Positions 52,378 to 61,459 of a DNA stretch of 64,000 nt are shown here, in pieces. The number at the start of each line of letters is the position of its first letter. The stretch's first letter is position 1. Both the position numbers and the translations under genes were made by a program. The notes beneath the pieces are model-generated. The model saw only the letters and a program-made list of their open reading frames with translations. It was not told the DNA's origin and ran no database searches. Origin of the DNA: Streptomyces canus (GTDB lineage: Bacteria; Actinomycetota; Actinomycetes; Streptomycetales; Streptomycetaceae); contig NZ_KQ948664.1 in NCBI RefSeq assembly GCF_001514145.1, positions 116,523 to 180,522 on the forward strand. Reading direction: 5' to 3'.

Positions 52378-52421
52378 GGTCCCTGCCAGGGCCTCACTCG
52401 TACACACAGGGAGCAACCGGA

Positions 52422-53504
52422 ATGGGTTCGGTTCGCGTAGCCGTAGTCGGCGTGGGCAACTGCGCCGCGTCGCTGGTTCAGGGAGTCGAGTACTACAAGG
52501 ACGCCGATCCGGCGGCCAAGGTCCCCGGGCTGATGCACGTCCAGTTCGGCGACTACCACGTGCGTGACGTCGAGTTCGTCGCGGCGTTCGACGTCGACGC
52601 AAAGAAGGTCGGCCTCGACCTCGCGGACGCCATCGGCGCCTCCGAGAACAACACCATCAAGATCTGCGACGTGCCGAACACCGGCGTGACCGTCCAGCGC
52701 GGCCACACCCTCGACGGCCTCGGCAAGTACTACCGCGAGACGATCGAGGAGTCCGCCGAGGCCCCGGTCGACGTCGTCCAGGTCCTCAAGGACAAGCAGA
52801 TCGACGTTCTGGTCTGCTACCTGCCCGTCGGCTCCGAGGACGCGGCGAAGTTCTACGCCCAGTGCGCGATCGACGCCAAGGTCGCCTTCGTCAACGCCCT
52901 CCCGGTCTTCATCGCCGGCACCAAGGAGTGGGCGGACAAGTTCACCGAGGCGGGCGTCCCGATCGTCGGCGACGACATCAAGTCGCAGGTCGGCGCCACT
53001 ATCACGCACCGCGTCATGGCGAAGCTGTTCGAGGACCGCGGCGTCGTCCTGGACCGCACGATGCAGCTGAACGTCGGCGGCAACATGGACTTCAAGAACA
53101 TGCTCGAGCGCGAGCGCCTGGAGTCCAAGAAGATCTCCAAGACGCAGGCCGTCACCTCCCAGATCCCCGACCGGGACATGGGCGCGAAGAACGTCCACAT
53201 CGGCCCGTCCGACTACGTCGCGTGGCTCGACGACCGCAAGTGGGCCTACGTCCGCCTCGAGGGCCGTGCCTTCGGTGACGTCCCGCTGAACCTGGAGTAC
53301 AAGCTCGAGGTCTGGGACTCCCCGAACTCCGCCGGTGTCATCATCGACGCCGTGCGCGCCGCGAAGATCGCCAAGGACCGGGGCATCGGCGGCCCGATCC
53401 TGTCGGCCTCCAGCTACTTCATGAAGTCCCCGCCGGTCCAGTACTTCGACGACGAGGCCCGCGAGAACGTCGAGAAGTTCATCAAGGGTGAAGTCGAGCA
53501 CTAA
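52422..53504 (+). CDS. ino1: Inositol-3-phosphate synthase (actinobacterial type)
   Basis: This 360-residue cytoplasmic NAD-dependent enzyme converts glucose 6-phosphate to myo-inositol 3-phosphate, feeding phosphatidylinositol and mycothiol. AVVGVGNCAASLVQGVEYY is the NAD-binding start; later blocks include NALPVFIAGTKEWADKF (about 165), GDDIKSQVGAT and LNVGGNMDFKNML. The length is the short actinobacterial form. ATG at 52422 follows GGGAG. It lies after padR. Confidence 0.95.
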   Translation: MGSVRVAVVGVGNCAASLVQGVEYYKDADPAAKVPGLMHVQFGDYHVRDVEFVAAFDVDAKKVGLDLADAIGASENNTIKICDVPNTGVTVQRGHTLDGLGKYYRETIEESAEAPVDVVQVLKDKQIDVLVCYLPVGSEDAAKFYAQCAIDAKVAFVNALPVFIAGTKEWADKFTEAGVPIVGDDIKSQVGATITHRVMAKLFEDRGVVLDRTMQLNVGGNMDFKNMLERERLESKKISKTQAVTSQIPDRDMGAKNVHIGPSDYVAWLDDRKWAYVRLEGRAFGDVPLNLEYKLEVWDSPNSAGVIIDAVRAAKIAKDRGIGGPILSASSYFMKSPPVQYFDDEARENVEKFIKGEVEH

Positions 53505-53537
53505 GGCTCACTCAAAACGCTCCTGCCAGGGCTACAG

Positions 53538-53569
53538 AGGGTCTCCGGGTTGTATTGCCCGGGGACCCT
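53538..53569 (+). terminator. Hairpin terminator after ino1
   Basis: AGGGTCTCCGGG pairs with CCCGGGGACCCT over 12 bases with one G-U pair, 33 bp after the stop. Confidence 0.75.
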
Positions 53570-53592
53570 CGCCGTATGTGAGGCTGTGCCCC

Positions 53593-54867
53593 ATGTCCGT
53601 CGTGCGTGATCTGCGGGTCCTGCTGCGTTTCCGGGACTTCCGGCGCCTGCTCTCCGTGCGCCTGCTCTCCCAGGGTGCGGACGGCGTCTACCAGATCGCG
53701 CTCGCCGCATACGTCGTCTTCTCCCCGGAGAAGCAGACCTCGGCCACGGCGATCGCCTCTGCGATGGCGGTCCTGTTGCTCCCTTACTCCTTGGTGGGCC
53801 CCTTCGCCGGCGTCCTCCTGGACCGCTGGCGCCGTCGCGAGGTCTTCCTCTACGGCAATCTCTTGCGCGCCCTGCTGGCTTCGGTGACGGCCGTCCTGAT
53901 GCTCAGCCACGTCCCGGACTGGCTCTTCTACGTCTCCGCCCTGTGCGTCACCGCCGTCAATCGCTTCGTTCTGTCCGGCCTGTCCGCCGCACTGCCCCGT
54001 GTCGTGGACGAGGAGCGTCTGGTGATCGCCAACTCCCTCTCCCCGACGGCCGGAACTCTCGCCGCGACCGCGGGCGGCGGCCTCGCCTTCGTCGTACGAC
54101 TGCTGGTCGCCGACTCCGACGCAGTCGTGGTGCTGCTGGGAGCCGGCCTGTACCTGTGTGGTGCGTTCGCCGCACTGCGCATGCCCCCGGAACTGCTGGG
54201 CCCCGACCGTGAGTTGATCAAGCCGCGTCTCGGTACGGCTCTCGCCGGAACGGCCCGCGACCTGGTCGCCGGTATACGGCACCTGGCCGCACCCTCACGT
54301 CGGTCGGCCGCCTGGGCGCTCGGTGCGATGTCACTCATGCGGTTCTGCTACGGCGCGCTGCTCGTCATGGTCCTGATGCTCTGCCGGTACGCCCTGACGT
54401 CCGATCCGGACGACGGACTCGCCCTGCTGGGGCTGGCACTGGGAATCTCCGGTGCCGGCTTCTTCGTCGCCGCGGTCATCACCCCTTGGACCGCAGGAAA
54501 ACTCGGACCGGAGCGCTGGATCGCCGTGTGTGCCGCAGCCGCCGCTGCGCTGGAACCCGCTCTCGGACTCCCCTTCACCACCGCCCCGATACTCATCGCG
54601 GCGTTCGTCCTGGGCCTGATCACCCAGGGCGCGAAAATCGCCACGGACACGATCGTGCAGTCCTCCGTCGATGACGGATTCCGGGGCCGGATCTTCTCCG
54701 TCTACGACGTCCTGTTCAACATCGCCTTCGTGGGCGCCGCAGCCGTAGCCGCCCTGATCCTGCCGCCGGATGGCCGCTCGGCGACCCTGGTGGTCACTGT
54801 CGCCGCCCTCTACGCAGCGGTCGCCGTGGCGATGACGAAAGAACGACGGATGGCGACGGAACGATGA
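53593..54867 (+). CDS. MFS transporter
   Basis: This 424-residue membrane protein has about twelve hydrophobic segments. DFRRLLSVRLLSQGADGVYQ near the N-terminus resembles the MFS_3/enterobactin-exporter-like group. DRWRRREVFLYGN is the cytosolic loop after helix 2. No substrate or operon partner is obvious. ATG at 53593 is the first in the conserved frame. It is followed by two parS-containing hairpins. Confidence 0.85.
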   Translation: MSVVRDLRVLLRFRDFRRLLSVRLLSQGADGVYQIALAAYVVFSPEKQTSATAIASAMAVLLLPYSLVGPFAGVLLDRWRRREVFLYGNLLRALLASVTAVLMLSHVPDWLFYVSALCVTAVNRFVLSGLSAALPRVVDEERLVIANSLSPTAGTLAATAGGGLAFVVRLLVADSDAVVVLLGAGLYLCGAFAALRMPPELLGPDRELIKPRLGTALAGTARDLVAGIRHLAAPSRRSAAWALGAMSLMRFCYGALLVMVLMLCRYALTSDPDDGLALLGLALGISGAGFFVAAVITPWTAGKLGPERWIAVCAAAAAALEPALGLPFTTAPILIAAFVLGLITQGAKIATDTIVQSSVDDGFRGRIFSVYDVLFNIAFVGAAAVAALILPPDGRSATLVVTVAALYAAVAVAMTKERRMATER

Positions 54868-54899
54868 AGGGGCGATGTTTCACGTGAAACACCGCCCCT
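54868..54899. terminator. Inverted repeat enclosing parS (terminator-like)
   Basis: AGGGGCG and CGCCCCT flank a parS palindrome with a single mismatched pair (54875/54892), giving a near-perfect 32-bp inverted repeat directly after the MFS gene stop. Confidence 0.75.
54877..54890. other. parS site in the first of two hairpins
   Basis: Perfect GTTTCACGTGAAAC, ten bases after the MFS stop. Confidence 0.92.
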
Positions 54900-54909
54900 C
54901 AATGCTCCA

Positions 54910-54939
54910 GGGGTCATGTTTCACGTGAAACATGACCCC
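54910..54939. terminator. 30-bp perfect palindrome enclosing parS
   Basis: GGGGTCAT and ATGACCCC extend a parS site into a 30-bp perfect palindrome between the converging MFS and cca genes. Confidence 0.8.
54918..54931. other. parS site in the second of two hairpins
   Basis: Perfect GTTTCACGTGAAAC, 41 bp from the previous copy, 19 bp past the cca stop codon. Confidence 0.92.
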
Positions 54940-54949
54940 GTTTCCGGCC

Positions 54950-56392
54950 TCAGTCCTGCGCGTCCCACCACTCCTTGAGCGCGGTCACCGCTTCGTCGTG
55001 TCCCATCGGCCCGTTCTCCAGTCGAAGCTCCAGCATGTGCTTGTAAGCACGGCCCACCGCAGGGCCTGGCCTCACGCCGAGGATCTCCATGATCTGGTTA
55101 CCGTCGAGGTCGGGCCTGATCGAGTCCAGCTCCTCCTGCTCCTGAAGCTGGGAGATCCGCTCCTCCAGACCGTCGTACGCACGCGACAACGCGGCCGCTT
55201 TGCGCTTGTTCCGGGTGGTGCAGTCCGAGCGGGTCAGCTTGTGGAGCCGGTCGAGCAGCGGACCCGCGTCCCTCACATAGCGGCGAACCGCGGAGTCCGT
55301 CCACTCCCCGGTGCCGTACCCGTGGAAACGCAGATGGAGTTCAACGAGCCTCGAGACGTCCTTCACCAGTTCGTTGGAGTACTTGAGCGCTGTCATCCGC
55401 TTCTTGGTCATCTTCGCCCCGACCACTTCATGGTGGTGGAACGAGACCCGGCCGTCCTTCTCGAAGCGGCGGGTGCGCGGCTTGCCGATGTCGTGGAGCA
55501 GTGCGGACAGGCGGAGGGCCAGGTCGGGCCCTTCCTTCTCCAGCTCGATGGCCTGCTCCAGGACGATCAGCGTGTGCTCGTAGACGTCCTTGTGCCGGTG
55601 ATGCTCGTCGCTCTCCAGGCGCAGGGCCGGAAGCTCGGGCAGCACGTACTCGGCAAGCCCCGTGTCGACCAACAGCGTCAGGCCCTTGCGGGGATGGGCG
55701 GACAGGACGAGCTTATTCAACTCATCCCGCACCCGCTCGGCGGAGACGATCTCCAGACGCCCCGACATCTCCGTCATCGCGGTGACCACCTCGGGCGCCA
55801 CTTCGAAGTCGAGCTGAGCCGCGAAGCGCGCGGCACGCATCATCCGCAGCGGGTCGTCCGAGAAGGACGCCTCCGGCGTGCCGGGCGTCCGCAGCACACG
55901 CGCCCCGAGGTCGTCGAGGCCGCCGTGGGGGTCGATGAACTTCTTCTCCGGGAGAGCGACGGCCATCGCGTTCACGGTGAAGTCGCGCCGGACGAGGTCC
56001 TCCTCGATGGAGTCGCCGTACGACACCTCGGGCTTGCGTGAGGTCCGGTCGTACGCCTCGGACCGGTAGGTGGTCACCTCGATCTGGTAGCCATCCTTTT
56101 GCGCTCCCACAGTGCCGAAGGCGATCCCGACCTCCCACACGGCGTCCGCCCAAGGCCGAACAATCTTCAGAACGTCCTGGGGGCGGGCGTCGGTCGTGAA
56201 GTCCAGGTCGTTGCCGAGCCGCCCGAGCAGTGCGTCCCGGACCGACCCACCGACCAGGGCGACTGAGAACCCGGCCTCCTGGAAACGGCGAGCGAGGTCG
56301 TCGGCGACAGGTGCGACCTCAAGCGGTTCGTACACCGCGCGGTCCTGCACCTGGCTCGGGGCACTGAGGTTGTCATTGTTGGCGTTCGGCAC
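54950..56392 (-). CDS. cca: CCA tRNA nucleotidyltransferase with HD domain
   Basis: This 480-residue enzyme adds or repairs the CCA end of tRNA. The nucleotidyltransferase head has LVGGSVRDALLGRLGNDLDF and TTDARP. An RNA-binding middle follows, and an HD phosphohydrolase domain (LHDIGKPRTRRFEKDG) closes it. GTG at 56392 starts the protein (PNANNDNLSAP); the open frame extends a little further. It is divergent from the DUF6049-type gene. Confidence 0.95.
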   Translation of the reverse strand: MPNANNDNLSAPSQVQDRAVYEPLEVAPVADDLARRFQEAGFSVALVGGSVRDALLGRLGNDLDFTTDARPQDVLKIVRPWADAVWEVGIAFGTVGAQKDGYQIEVTTYRSEAYDRTSRKPEVSYGDSIEEDLVRRDFTVNAMAVALPEKKFIDPHGGLDDLGARVLRTPGTPEASFSDDPLRMMRAARFAAQLDFEVAPEVVTAMTEMSGRLEIVSAERVRDELNKLVLSAHPRKGLTLLVDTGLAEYVLPELPALRLESDEHHRHKDVYEHTLIVLEQAIELEKEGPDLALRLSALLHDIGKPRTRRFEKDGRVSFHHHEVVGAKMTKKRMTALKYSNELVKDVSRLVELHLRFHGYGTGEWTDSAVRRYVRDAGPLLDRLHKLTRSDCTTRNKRKAAALSRAYDGLEERISQLQEQEELDSIRPDLDGNQIMEILGVRPGPAVGRAYKHMLELRLENGPMGHDEAVTALKEWWDAQD

Positions 56393-56649
56393 AACAGAAG
56401 AGGGTACGTGGCTCGGGTCGCCCCGAGCGCCTCCATTAAACGTGCACAGACTCGCCATCCGGACCTGCACAAGGTCTGCTCCGGAGACTCACGGGCGCGC
56501 TCCCCTTTATACGTGCACATTCAGGACAGTGCGGTAGTGTCCTCCGATCTTGTGGAGCAGTCCGCGGCACTTCCCCTCAGCGCGCATCGTTACCATGCGT
56601 GGACGCACATTCCAACGACCACTGACGACGACGAGGGACGGGCGAGCGC

Positions 56650-59019
56650 GTGGCCGAGGCGGCAGACTTCCAGGGGACGAGTCCCTCACCTGCCCGCCGC
56701 TGGCTGCGGCGTACCGGGGCCCTGCTCGCAGGGGCTCCTCTGCTGGCCGGACTGTGCCAGCTGACCGCCGCGGCGCCCGCTCAGGCCGCCGACGACTCCG
56801 GATCGGTGTCCGTCGCGGTCGACACACTCAGCCCCAGCGCGCCTACGGAAGGTGACACTCTCACCGTGTCGGGCACGGTGACCAACAACGGCAAGCAAGC
56901 CGTCACGGCCGCCCATGTGGGACTCCAGGTGGGACCCGAGCTGAACACCCGCTCCTCGATCGACACCGTCATCGAGAACAAGGACTCGCTCCAGGCCGCC
57001 ATGGGATCCGAGGTCGGCGGCAAGTATGTGGCGAAGTTCGCGAAGCTGACCCCCGGGGTGGCCGAGCCCTTCTCCATCTCCGTCCCGGTCGACGAGTTGG
57101 ACCTCGGCGACGCCGGCGTCTACCAGTTCGCCGTCTCCATCTCAGGTAAGACCTCCGCGCAGCCGTGGGACCGGACGCTGGGCATCCAGCGGACCTTCCT
57201 GCCCTGGCAGTCCGACGAAGTGGACACGAAGACGAAGACCACCTTCCTGTGGCCACTGATCTCCACGGTGCACATGACGGCGGAGACCGGCTCGAACGCG
57301 CAGCAGACACCGGTCTTCCTCAACGACGACCTCGCCGAGGAGATCTCGGCGGGCGGCCGACTGGACCAGATGCTGTCACTCGGCGAGAACCTGGACGTCA
57401 CCTGGGTGATCGACCCTGACCTGCTGGCGTCCGTCGACGCGATGACCCGCAGCTACCGGATCCAGGGCGCGGGCGACACCACCACGGCGGGCACCCACCA
57501 GGCACTCGCCAAGCAGTGGCTGGCCCGGCTGCAGAAGGCGGTGGAGGACAAAGAGGTAGTCGCACTGCCCTTCGCCGACCCCGACCTCGCCTCGCTGGCC
57601 CACAACGGCACGAGCGTCACCGGCTCACTCAGCCATCTCGACGAGGCCACCGACGTCGCGGCCACCACGGTGAGGACCGTGCTGCATGTGACGCCGAGCA
57701 CCGACTTCGCCTGGCCGGTGAACGGCGCGGTGGACCCCTCGATCGTCAAGGTCGCCACCTCCGCCGGCGCCGACAAGGTAATCGCCCGCAGCGACAGCCT
57801 CCAGGAGACCGCCGGGCTGTCGTACACGCCCTCCGCGGCCCGCCCCATCGGCGGCGGCACCACAGCGGTCGTCGCGGACGCACGGCTGTCGACGGCGTTC
57901 CAGGGTGATCTCACGAGGGCATCCTCCGCCACACTCGCCGTCCAGCGGTTCCTCGCTCAGAGCCTCGCTCTCGACCTGCAGACGGACAATCAGCGCAGCA
58001 TCGTCGTCGCCCCACAGCGCATGCCCACGTCGAGCCAGGCCGACGCCATGGCCGAAGCGATCACCGCTCTGGAGGGCGGTAACTGGTCCCAGACGCAGAA
58101 GCTGACGGCGGCGGCCGCGGCCAAGCCTGACCCGGAGGCCACCACCAAAGTGCCCTCGGCGTCCGCTTACCCCTCCTCGCTGCGCAAGCAGGAGCTGCCG
58201 AAGTCGGCCTTCCAGCAGATCGCCAGCACACAGAACAAGCTCGACAACTTCAAGGTGATCCTCTCCGACCAGTCCCGCGTCGTGACCCCCTTCGGACGGG
58301 CCGTGAACCGCGAGATGTCCACGTCGTGGCGGGGCCGCGCCAGCGAGGCGATCGGTTTCCGCAGCGACGTCGAGGCCTACCTCGACGAACTGATCTCCCA
58401 GGTCAGCCTGATCGACAAGTCGGAGACCAAGCTCTCCGGCCGCAGTGCCACGATCCCCGTGACGGTCCAGAACAACCTGGTGCAGGGTGTGGACCACCTG
58501 AGGCTGCGGCTGACCTCACTGAGCCCGAACCGGCTCGAGATCGGTGGCTCCTCCTACTACGAGCAGCCGGTAGAGGTCTCGGGCGGCCACAGCCAGACGG
58601 TGAAGTTCACCACGACGGCCAACGCCAACGGCAAGGCCTCGGTGGTCGCCCAGCTGTACACGGAGGACGGCCAGCCGTACGGCGACCCCGTCAAGTTCGA
58701 CGTGAAGGTCACCGAGTTCACGGCGACGGTGATGCTGGTCATCGGCGGCGGTGTCCTGCTGCTGGTTCTGGCAGGCTTCCGGATGTACACCCAGCGCAAG
58801 CGCGCGGCCGCACGGGCGGCCGAGCAGAACGGCCCCGACGACGAGGCAACCGAAGCCATGAACGGTCCGGAGAACCCCGGGGGCCCCGAGGACCGTCTCA
58901 AGGAGGAGTCGGGCACCGACACCGGGGCAGGCGCCCCCGAGCAGCCGAGTGACCTGACAGCGGACACCGCAACGGAAAGCACCGGCCCGTCCGGCACGGG
59001 TGAGAGAGTGGACCGTTGA
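56650..59019 (+). CDS. Large secreted/membrane-anchored protein (DUF6049-like)
   Basis: This 789-residue protein has an N-terminal signal (basic RRWLRR, hydrophobic core TGALLAGAPLLAGLCQLTAA, then APAQAADD as cleavage region). About 680 extracellular residues follow. One C-terminal TM helix (TVMLVIGGGVLLLVLAGFRM) and a charged cytosolic tail close it. It resembles DUF6049, found next to murJ in actinobacteria. It probably sits in the membrane with most of its mass outside and works with MurJ or the wall. GTG at 56650 has GGGACGGG nearby. Function unproven. Confidence 0.8.
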   Translation: MAEAADFQGTSPSPARRWLRRTGALLAGAPLLAGLCQLTAAAPAQAADDSGSVSVAVDTLSPSAPTEGDTLTVSGTVTNNGKQAVTAAHVGLQVGPELNTRSSIDTVIENKDSLQAAMGSEVGGKYVAKFAKLTPGVAEPFSISVPVDELDLGDAGVYQFAVSISGKTSAQPWDRTLGIQRTFLPWQSDEVDTKTKTTFLWPLISTVHMTAETGSNAQQTPVFLNDDLAEEISAGGRLDQMLSLGENLDVTWVIDPDLLASVDAMTRSYRIQGAGDTTTAGTHQALAKQWLARLQKAVEDKEVVALPFADPDLASLAHNGTSVTGSLSHLDEATDVAATTVRTVLHVTPSTDFAWPVNGAVDPSIVKVATSAGADKVIARSDSLQETAGLSYTPSAARPIGGGTTAVVADARLSTAFQGDLTRASSATLAVQRFLAQSLALDLQTDNQRSIVVAPQRMPTSSQADAMAEAITALEGGNWSQTQKLTAAAAAKPDPEATTKVPSASAYPSSLRKQELPKSAFQQIASTQNKLDNFKVILSDQSRVVTPFGRAVNREMSTSWRGRASEAIGFRSDVEAYLDELISQVSLIDKSETKLSGRSATIPVTVQNNLVQGVDHLRLRLTSLSPNRLEIGGSSYYEQPVEVSGGHSQTVKFTTTANANGKASVVAQLYTEDGQPYGDPVKFDVKVTEFTATVMLVIGGGVLLLVLAGFRMYTQRKRAAARAAEQNGPDDEATEAMNGPENPGGPEDRLKEESGTDTGAGAPEQPSDLTADTATESTGPSGTGERVDR

Positions 59020-59063
59020 GGATGTCGTGGCCGGTGGGCCCGGGACGATGAGGTGGGGTAACC

Positions 59064-61340
59064 ATGAACGCGCCGTACGACGGTGATCGCGGTCAGGGCG
59101 CGGACAACTCGGGTAGCCCCGAGGGGCCGCCGCCCGAGCATGGCCAGGTGCCGCCGCAGGCTCCCGCGGACATGTATCTCCAGGACGCGTACGACCAGGA
59201 CCCCTACCGTGCGCAGGACCTCTCTGCCCAGGACCCGGTCGCCGAGGCTCTCTACGACCGTGCCGCGCATCCCCCACCGCCCCCCGGCACCTATCAGCCG
59301 CAGCAGCCGCTGTACTCCCAGCCGCCCCAGTCCCCCTACGCCCCCGACCCGCACGTGTGGGCACAGACCCCGGCGCCCGAGCCGGAAGGACCGACGCAGT
59401 ATCTGCCGTACGGCGACAACCCTCGCACCACCCAGTTCGTGGGGGTTGACGACCTGATGAGCCAGGCCGGCGACGCACGCCACGAGCCGGACGCGTTCGC
59501 CCATCTCTTCCGCGACCAGCAGCAGGGTGGCGGCCGTCCGACGGATCCCCCGTCGGTGCCGGGGCCGGCGCCGGCCCCGGGCGGGCCGTCGTCGTCCGCA
59601 CCGCAGTTCCAGGCTCCCGCGGCCCCAGCTCCGTCGGCCGACGAGACCATGAACCTCGGTACCGCGCCGGCTGTGGCGGCCCATGCGTCCCCTGTTCCCG
59701 GGAAGAAGGACGGAAAGGCCGGGGGCCTGCTGAAGTCGAGCGCCGTGATGGCCGCGGGCACGATGGTCTCGCGTCTCACCGGCTTCGTTCGCTCGGCGTT
59801 GATCGTGTCGGCGCTGGGTGTCGGTCTGCTCGGTGACACCTTCCAGGTCGCCTATCAGTTGCCGACGATGATCTACATCCTGACCGTCGGTGGCGGCCTC
59901 AACTCCGTGTTCGTGCCGCAGCTCGTGCGGGCCATGAAGGAGGACGAGGACGGCGGCGAGGCGTACGCCAACCGTCTGCTGACCCTGGTCATGGTGGCGC
60001 TCGGTGTACTCACCGGGCTCGCGGTCCTCGGTGCCCCGTTCCTGATCCGGCTGCTGTCCGACTCAGTGGCCGGCGACCCGGCGGCCAACGAGGTCGGCAT
60101 CACCTTCGTCCGCTACTTCCTGCCCTCGATCTTCTTCATGGGCATCCATGTGGTGATGGGGCAGATCCTCAACGCGCGCGGGAAGTTCGGCGCGATGATG
60201 TGGACCCCGGTTCTGAACAACATCGTCATCATCGTGACGCTCGGCATGTTCATGTGGGTCTACGGCACCGCGGCCGACTCTGGCATGAAGGTCACCAACA
60301 TTCCGCCGGAGGGGCAGCGTCTCCTCGGCATCGGCGTCCTGCTCGGCCTCACGGTCCAGGCGCTGGCGATGATCCCGTACCTCCGCGAGACCGGCTTCCG
60401 GATGAGGCTGCGCTTCGACTGGCGGGGCCACGGCCTCGGCAAGGCCGTGACGCTCGCCAAATGGACCGTCCTGTTCGTCCTGGCCAACCAGGCCGGCGCG
60501 ATCGTCGTCTCGCAGCTGTCGACTGCGGCGGGCAAGGCCTCCCCGGTCGACGGCACCGGCTTCTCCGCCTACGCCAACGCCCAACTCATCTGGGGTCTGC
60601 CGCAGGCCATCATCACCGTCTCCCTGATGGCGGCTCTGCTGCCGCGGCTGGCCCGCTCCGCGGCCGAGGAGGACGGCGGCGCGGTCCGTGACGACATCTC
60701 CCAGGGCCTGCGCACCACTGCCGTCGCGATCGTGCCGATCGCCTTCGGGTTCGTCGCCCTCGGCATCCCGATGTGCACGTTGATCTTCGGCTCGTCCGGT
60801 ACCAGCGAGGCCACGAACATGGGCTTCATGCTGATGGCCTTCGCCCTCGGCTTGATCCCCTACTCCGTGCAGTACGTCGTCCTGCGCGCCTTCTACGCCT
60901 ACGAGGACACCCGCACCCCCTTCTACAACACGGTCATCGTGGCAGCGGTCAACGCGGGCGCCTCGGCGCTGTGTTACGTGGTGCTGTCACCGCGCTGGGC
61001 CGTGGCGGGCATGGCTGCCTCGTATGGTCTGGCCTACGCGATCGGTGTCGGCGTCGCCTGGAACCGGCTGCGCAAGCGCCTCGGCGGCGACCTGGACGGC
61101 AACCGTGTCCTGCGGACCTACGCCAGGCTCTGCATCGCCTCGGTACCGGCGGCGTTGCTGAGCGGTGCGGCCTGCTACGCCATCGGTCACTCGCTCGGCC
61201 AGGGAGTGGTCGGTTCGTTCGCCGCTCTGATCGCGGGTGGAGCGATTCTGCTCGGGATCTTCTTCGTCGCCGCTCGCAAGATGCGGATCGAGGAGCTGAA
61301 CTCGCTGGTCGGCATGGTCCGGGGGCGTCTGGGGCGCTGA
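59064..61340 (+). CDS. murJ: Lipid II flippase MurJ (MviN)
   Basis: This 758-residue membrane protein moves lipid II across the cytoplasmic membrane for wall synthesis. The about 220-residue N-terminus is Pro/Gln-rich and cytosolic, absent from proteobacterial MurJ. The core begins at about residue 221 (LLKSSAVMAAGTMVSRLTGF, then VRSALIVSALG) and has about 14 helices. It lies 44 bp after the DUF6049-type gene and upstream of a pseudokinase gene, the arrangement seen in mycobacteria, where MviN is linked to a kinase domain. Confidence 0.95.
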   Translation: MNAPYDGDRGQGADNSGSPEGPPPEHGQVPPQAPADMYLQDAYDQDPYRAQDLSAQDPVAEALYDRAAHPPPPPGTYQPQQPLYSQPPQSPYAPDPHVWAQTPAPEPEGPTQYLPYGDNPRTTQFVGVDDLMSQAGDARHEPDAFAHLFRDQQQGGGRPTDPPSVPGPAPAPGGPSSSAPQFQAPAAPAPSADETMNLGTAPAVAAHASPVPGKKDGKAGGLLKSSAVMAAGTMVSRLTGFVRSALIVSALGVGLLGDTFQVAYQLPTMIYILTVGGGLNSVFVPQLVRAMKEDEDGGEAYANRLLTLVMVALGVLTGLAVLGAPFLIRLLSDSVAGDPAANEVGITFVRYFLPSIFFMGIHVVMGQILNARGKFGAMMWTPVLNNIVIIVTLGMFMWVYGTAADSGMKVTNIPPEGQRLLGIGVLLGLTVQALAMIPYLRETGFRMRLRFDWRGHGLGKAVTLAKWTVLFVLANQAGAIVVSQLSTAAGKASPVDGTGFSAYANAQLIWGLPQAIITVSLMAALLPRLARSAAEEDGGAVRDDISQGLRTTAVAIVPIAFGFVALGIPMCTLIFGSSGTSEATNMGFMLMAFALGLIPYSVQYVVLRAFYAYEDTRTPFYNTVIVAAVNAGASALCYVVLSPRWAVAGMAASYGLAYAIGVGVAWNRLRKRLGGDLDGNRVLRTYARLCIASVPAALLSGAACYAIGHSLGQGVVGSFAALIAGGAILLGIFFVAARKMRIEELNSLVGMVRGRLGR

Positions 61341-61459
61341 GGCATGGGTACGCGCACAACCATCGTCCGGCACTGTGTGTCGTGCATAGCGTCGGACTGT
61401 GGGCACAATTGGATTCTGCGTCGCACGGCGCGCAACGTATGGGGAGGCAGGGAACGACG

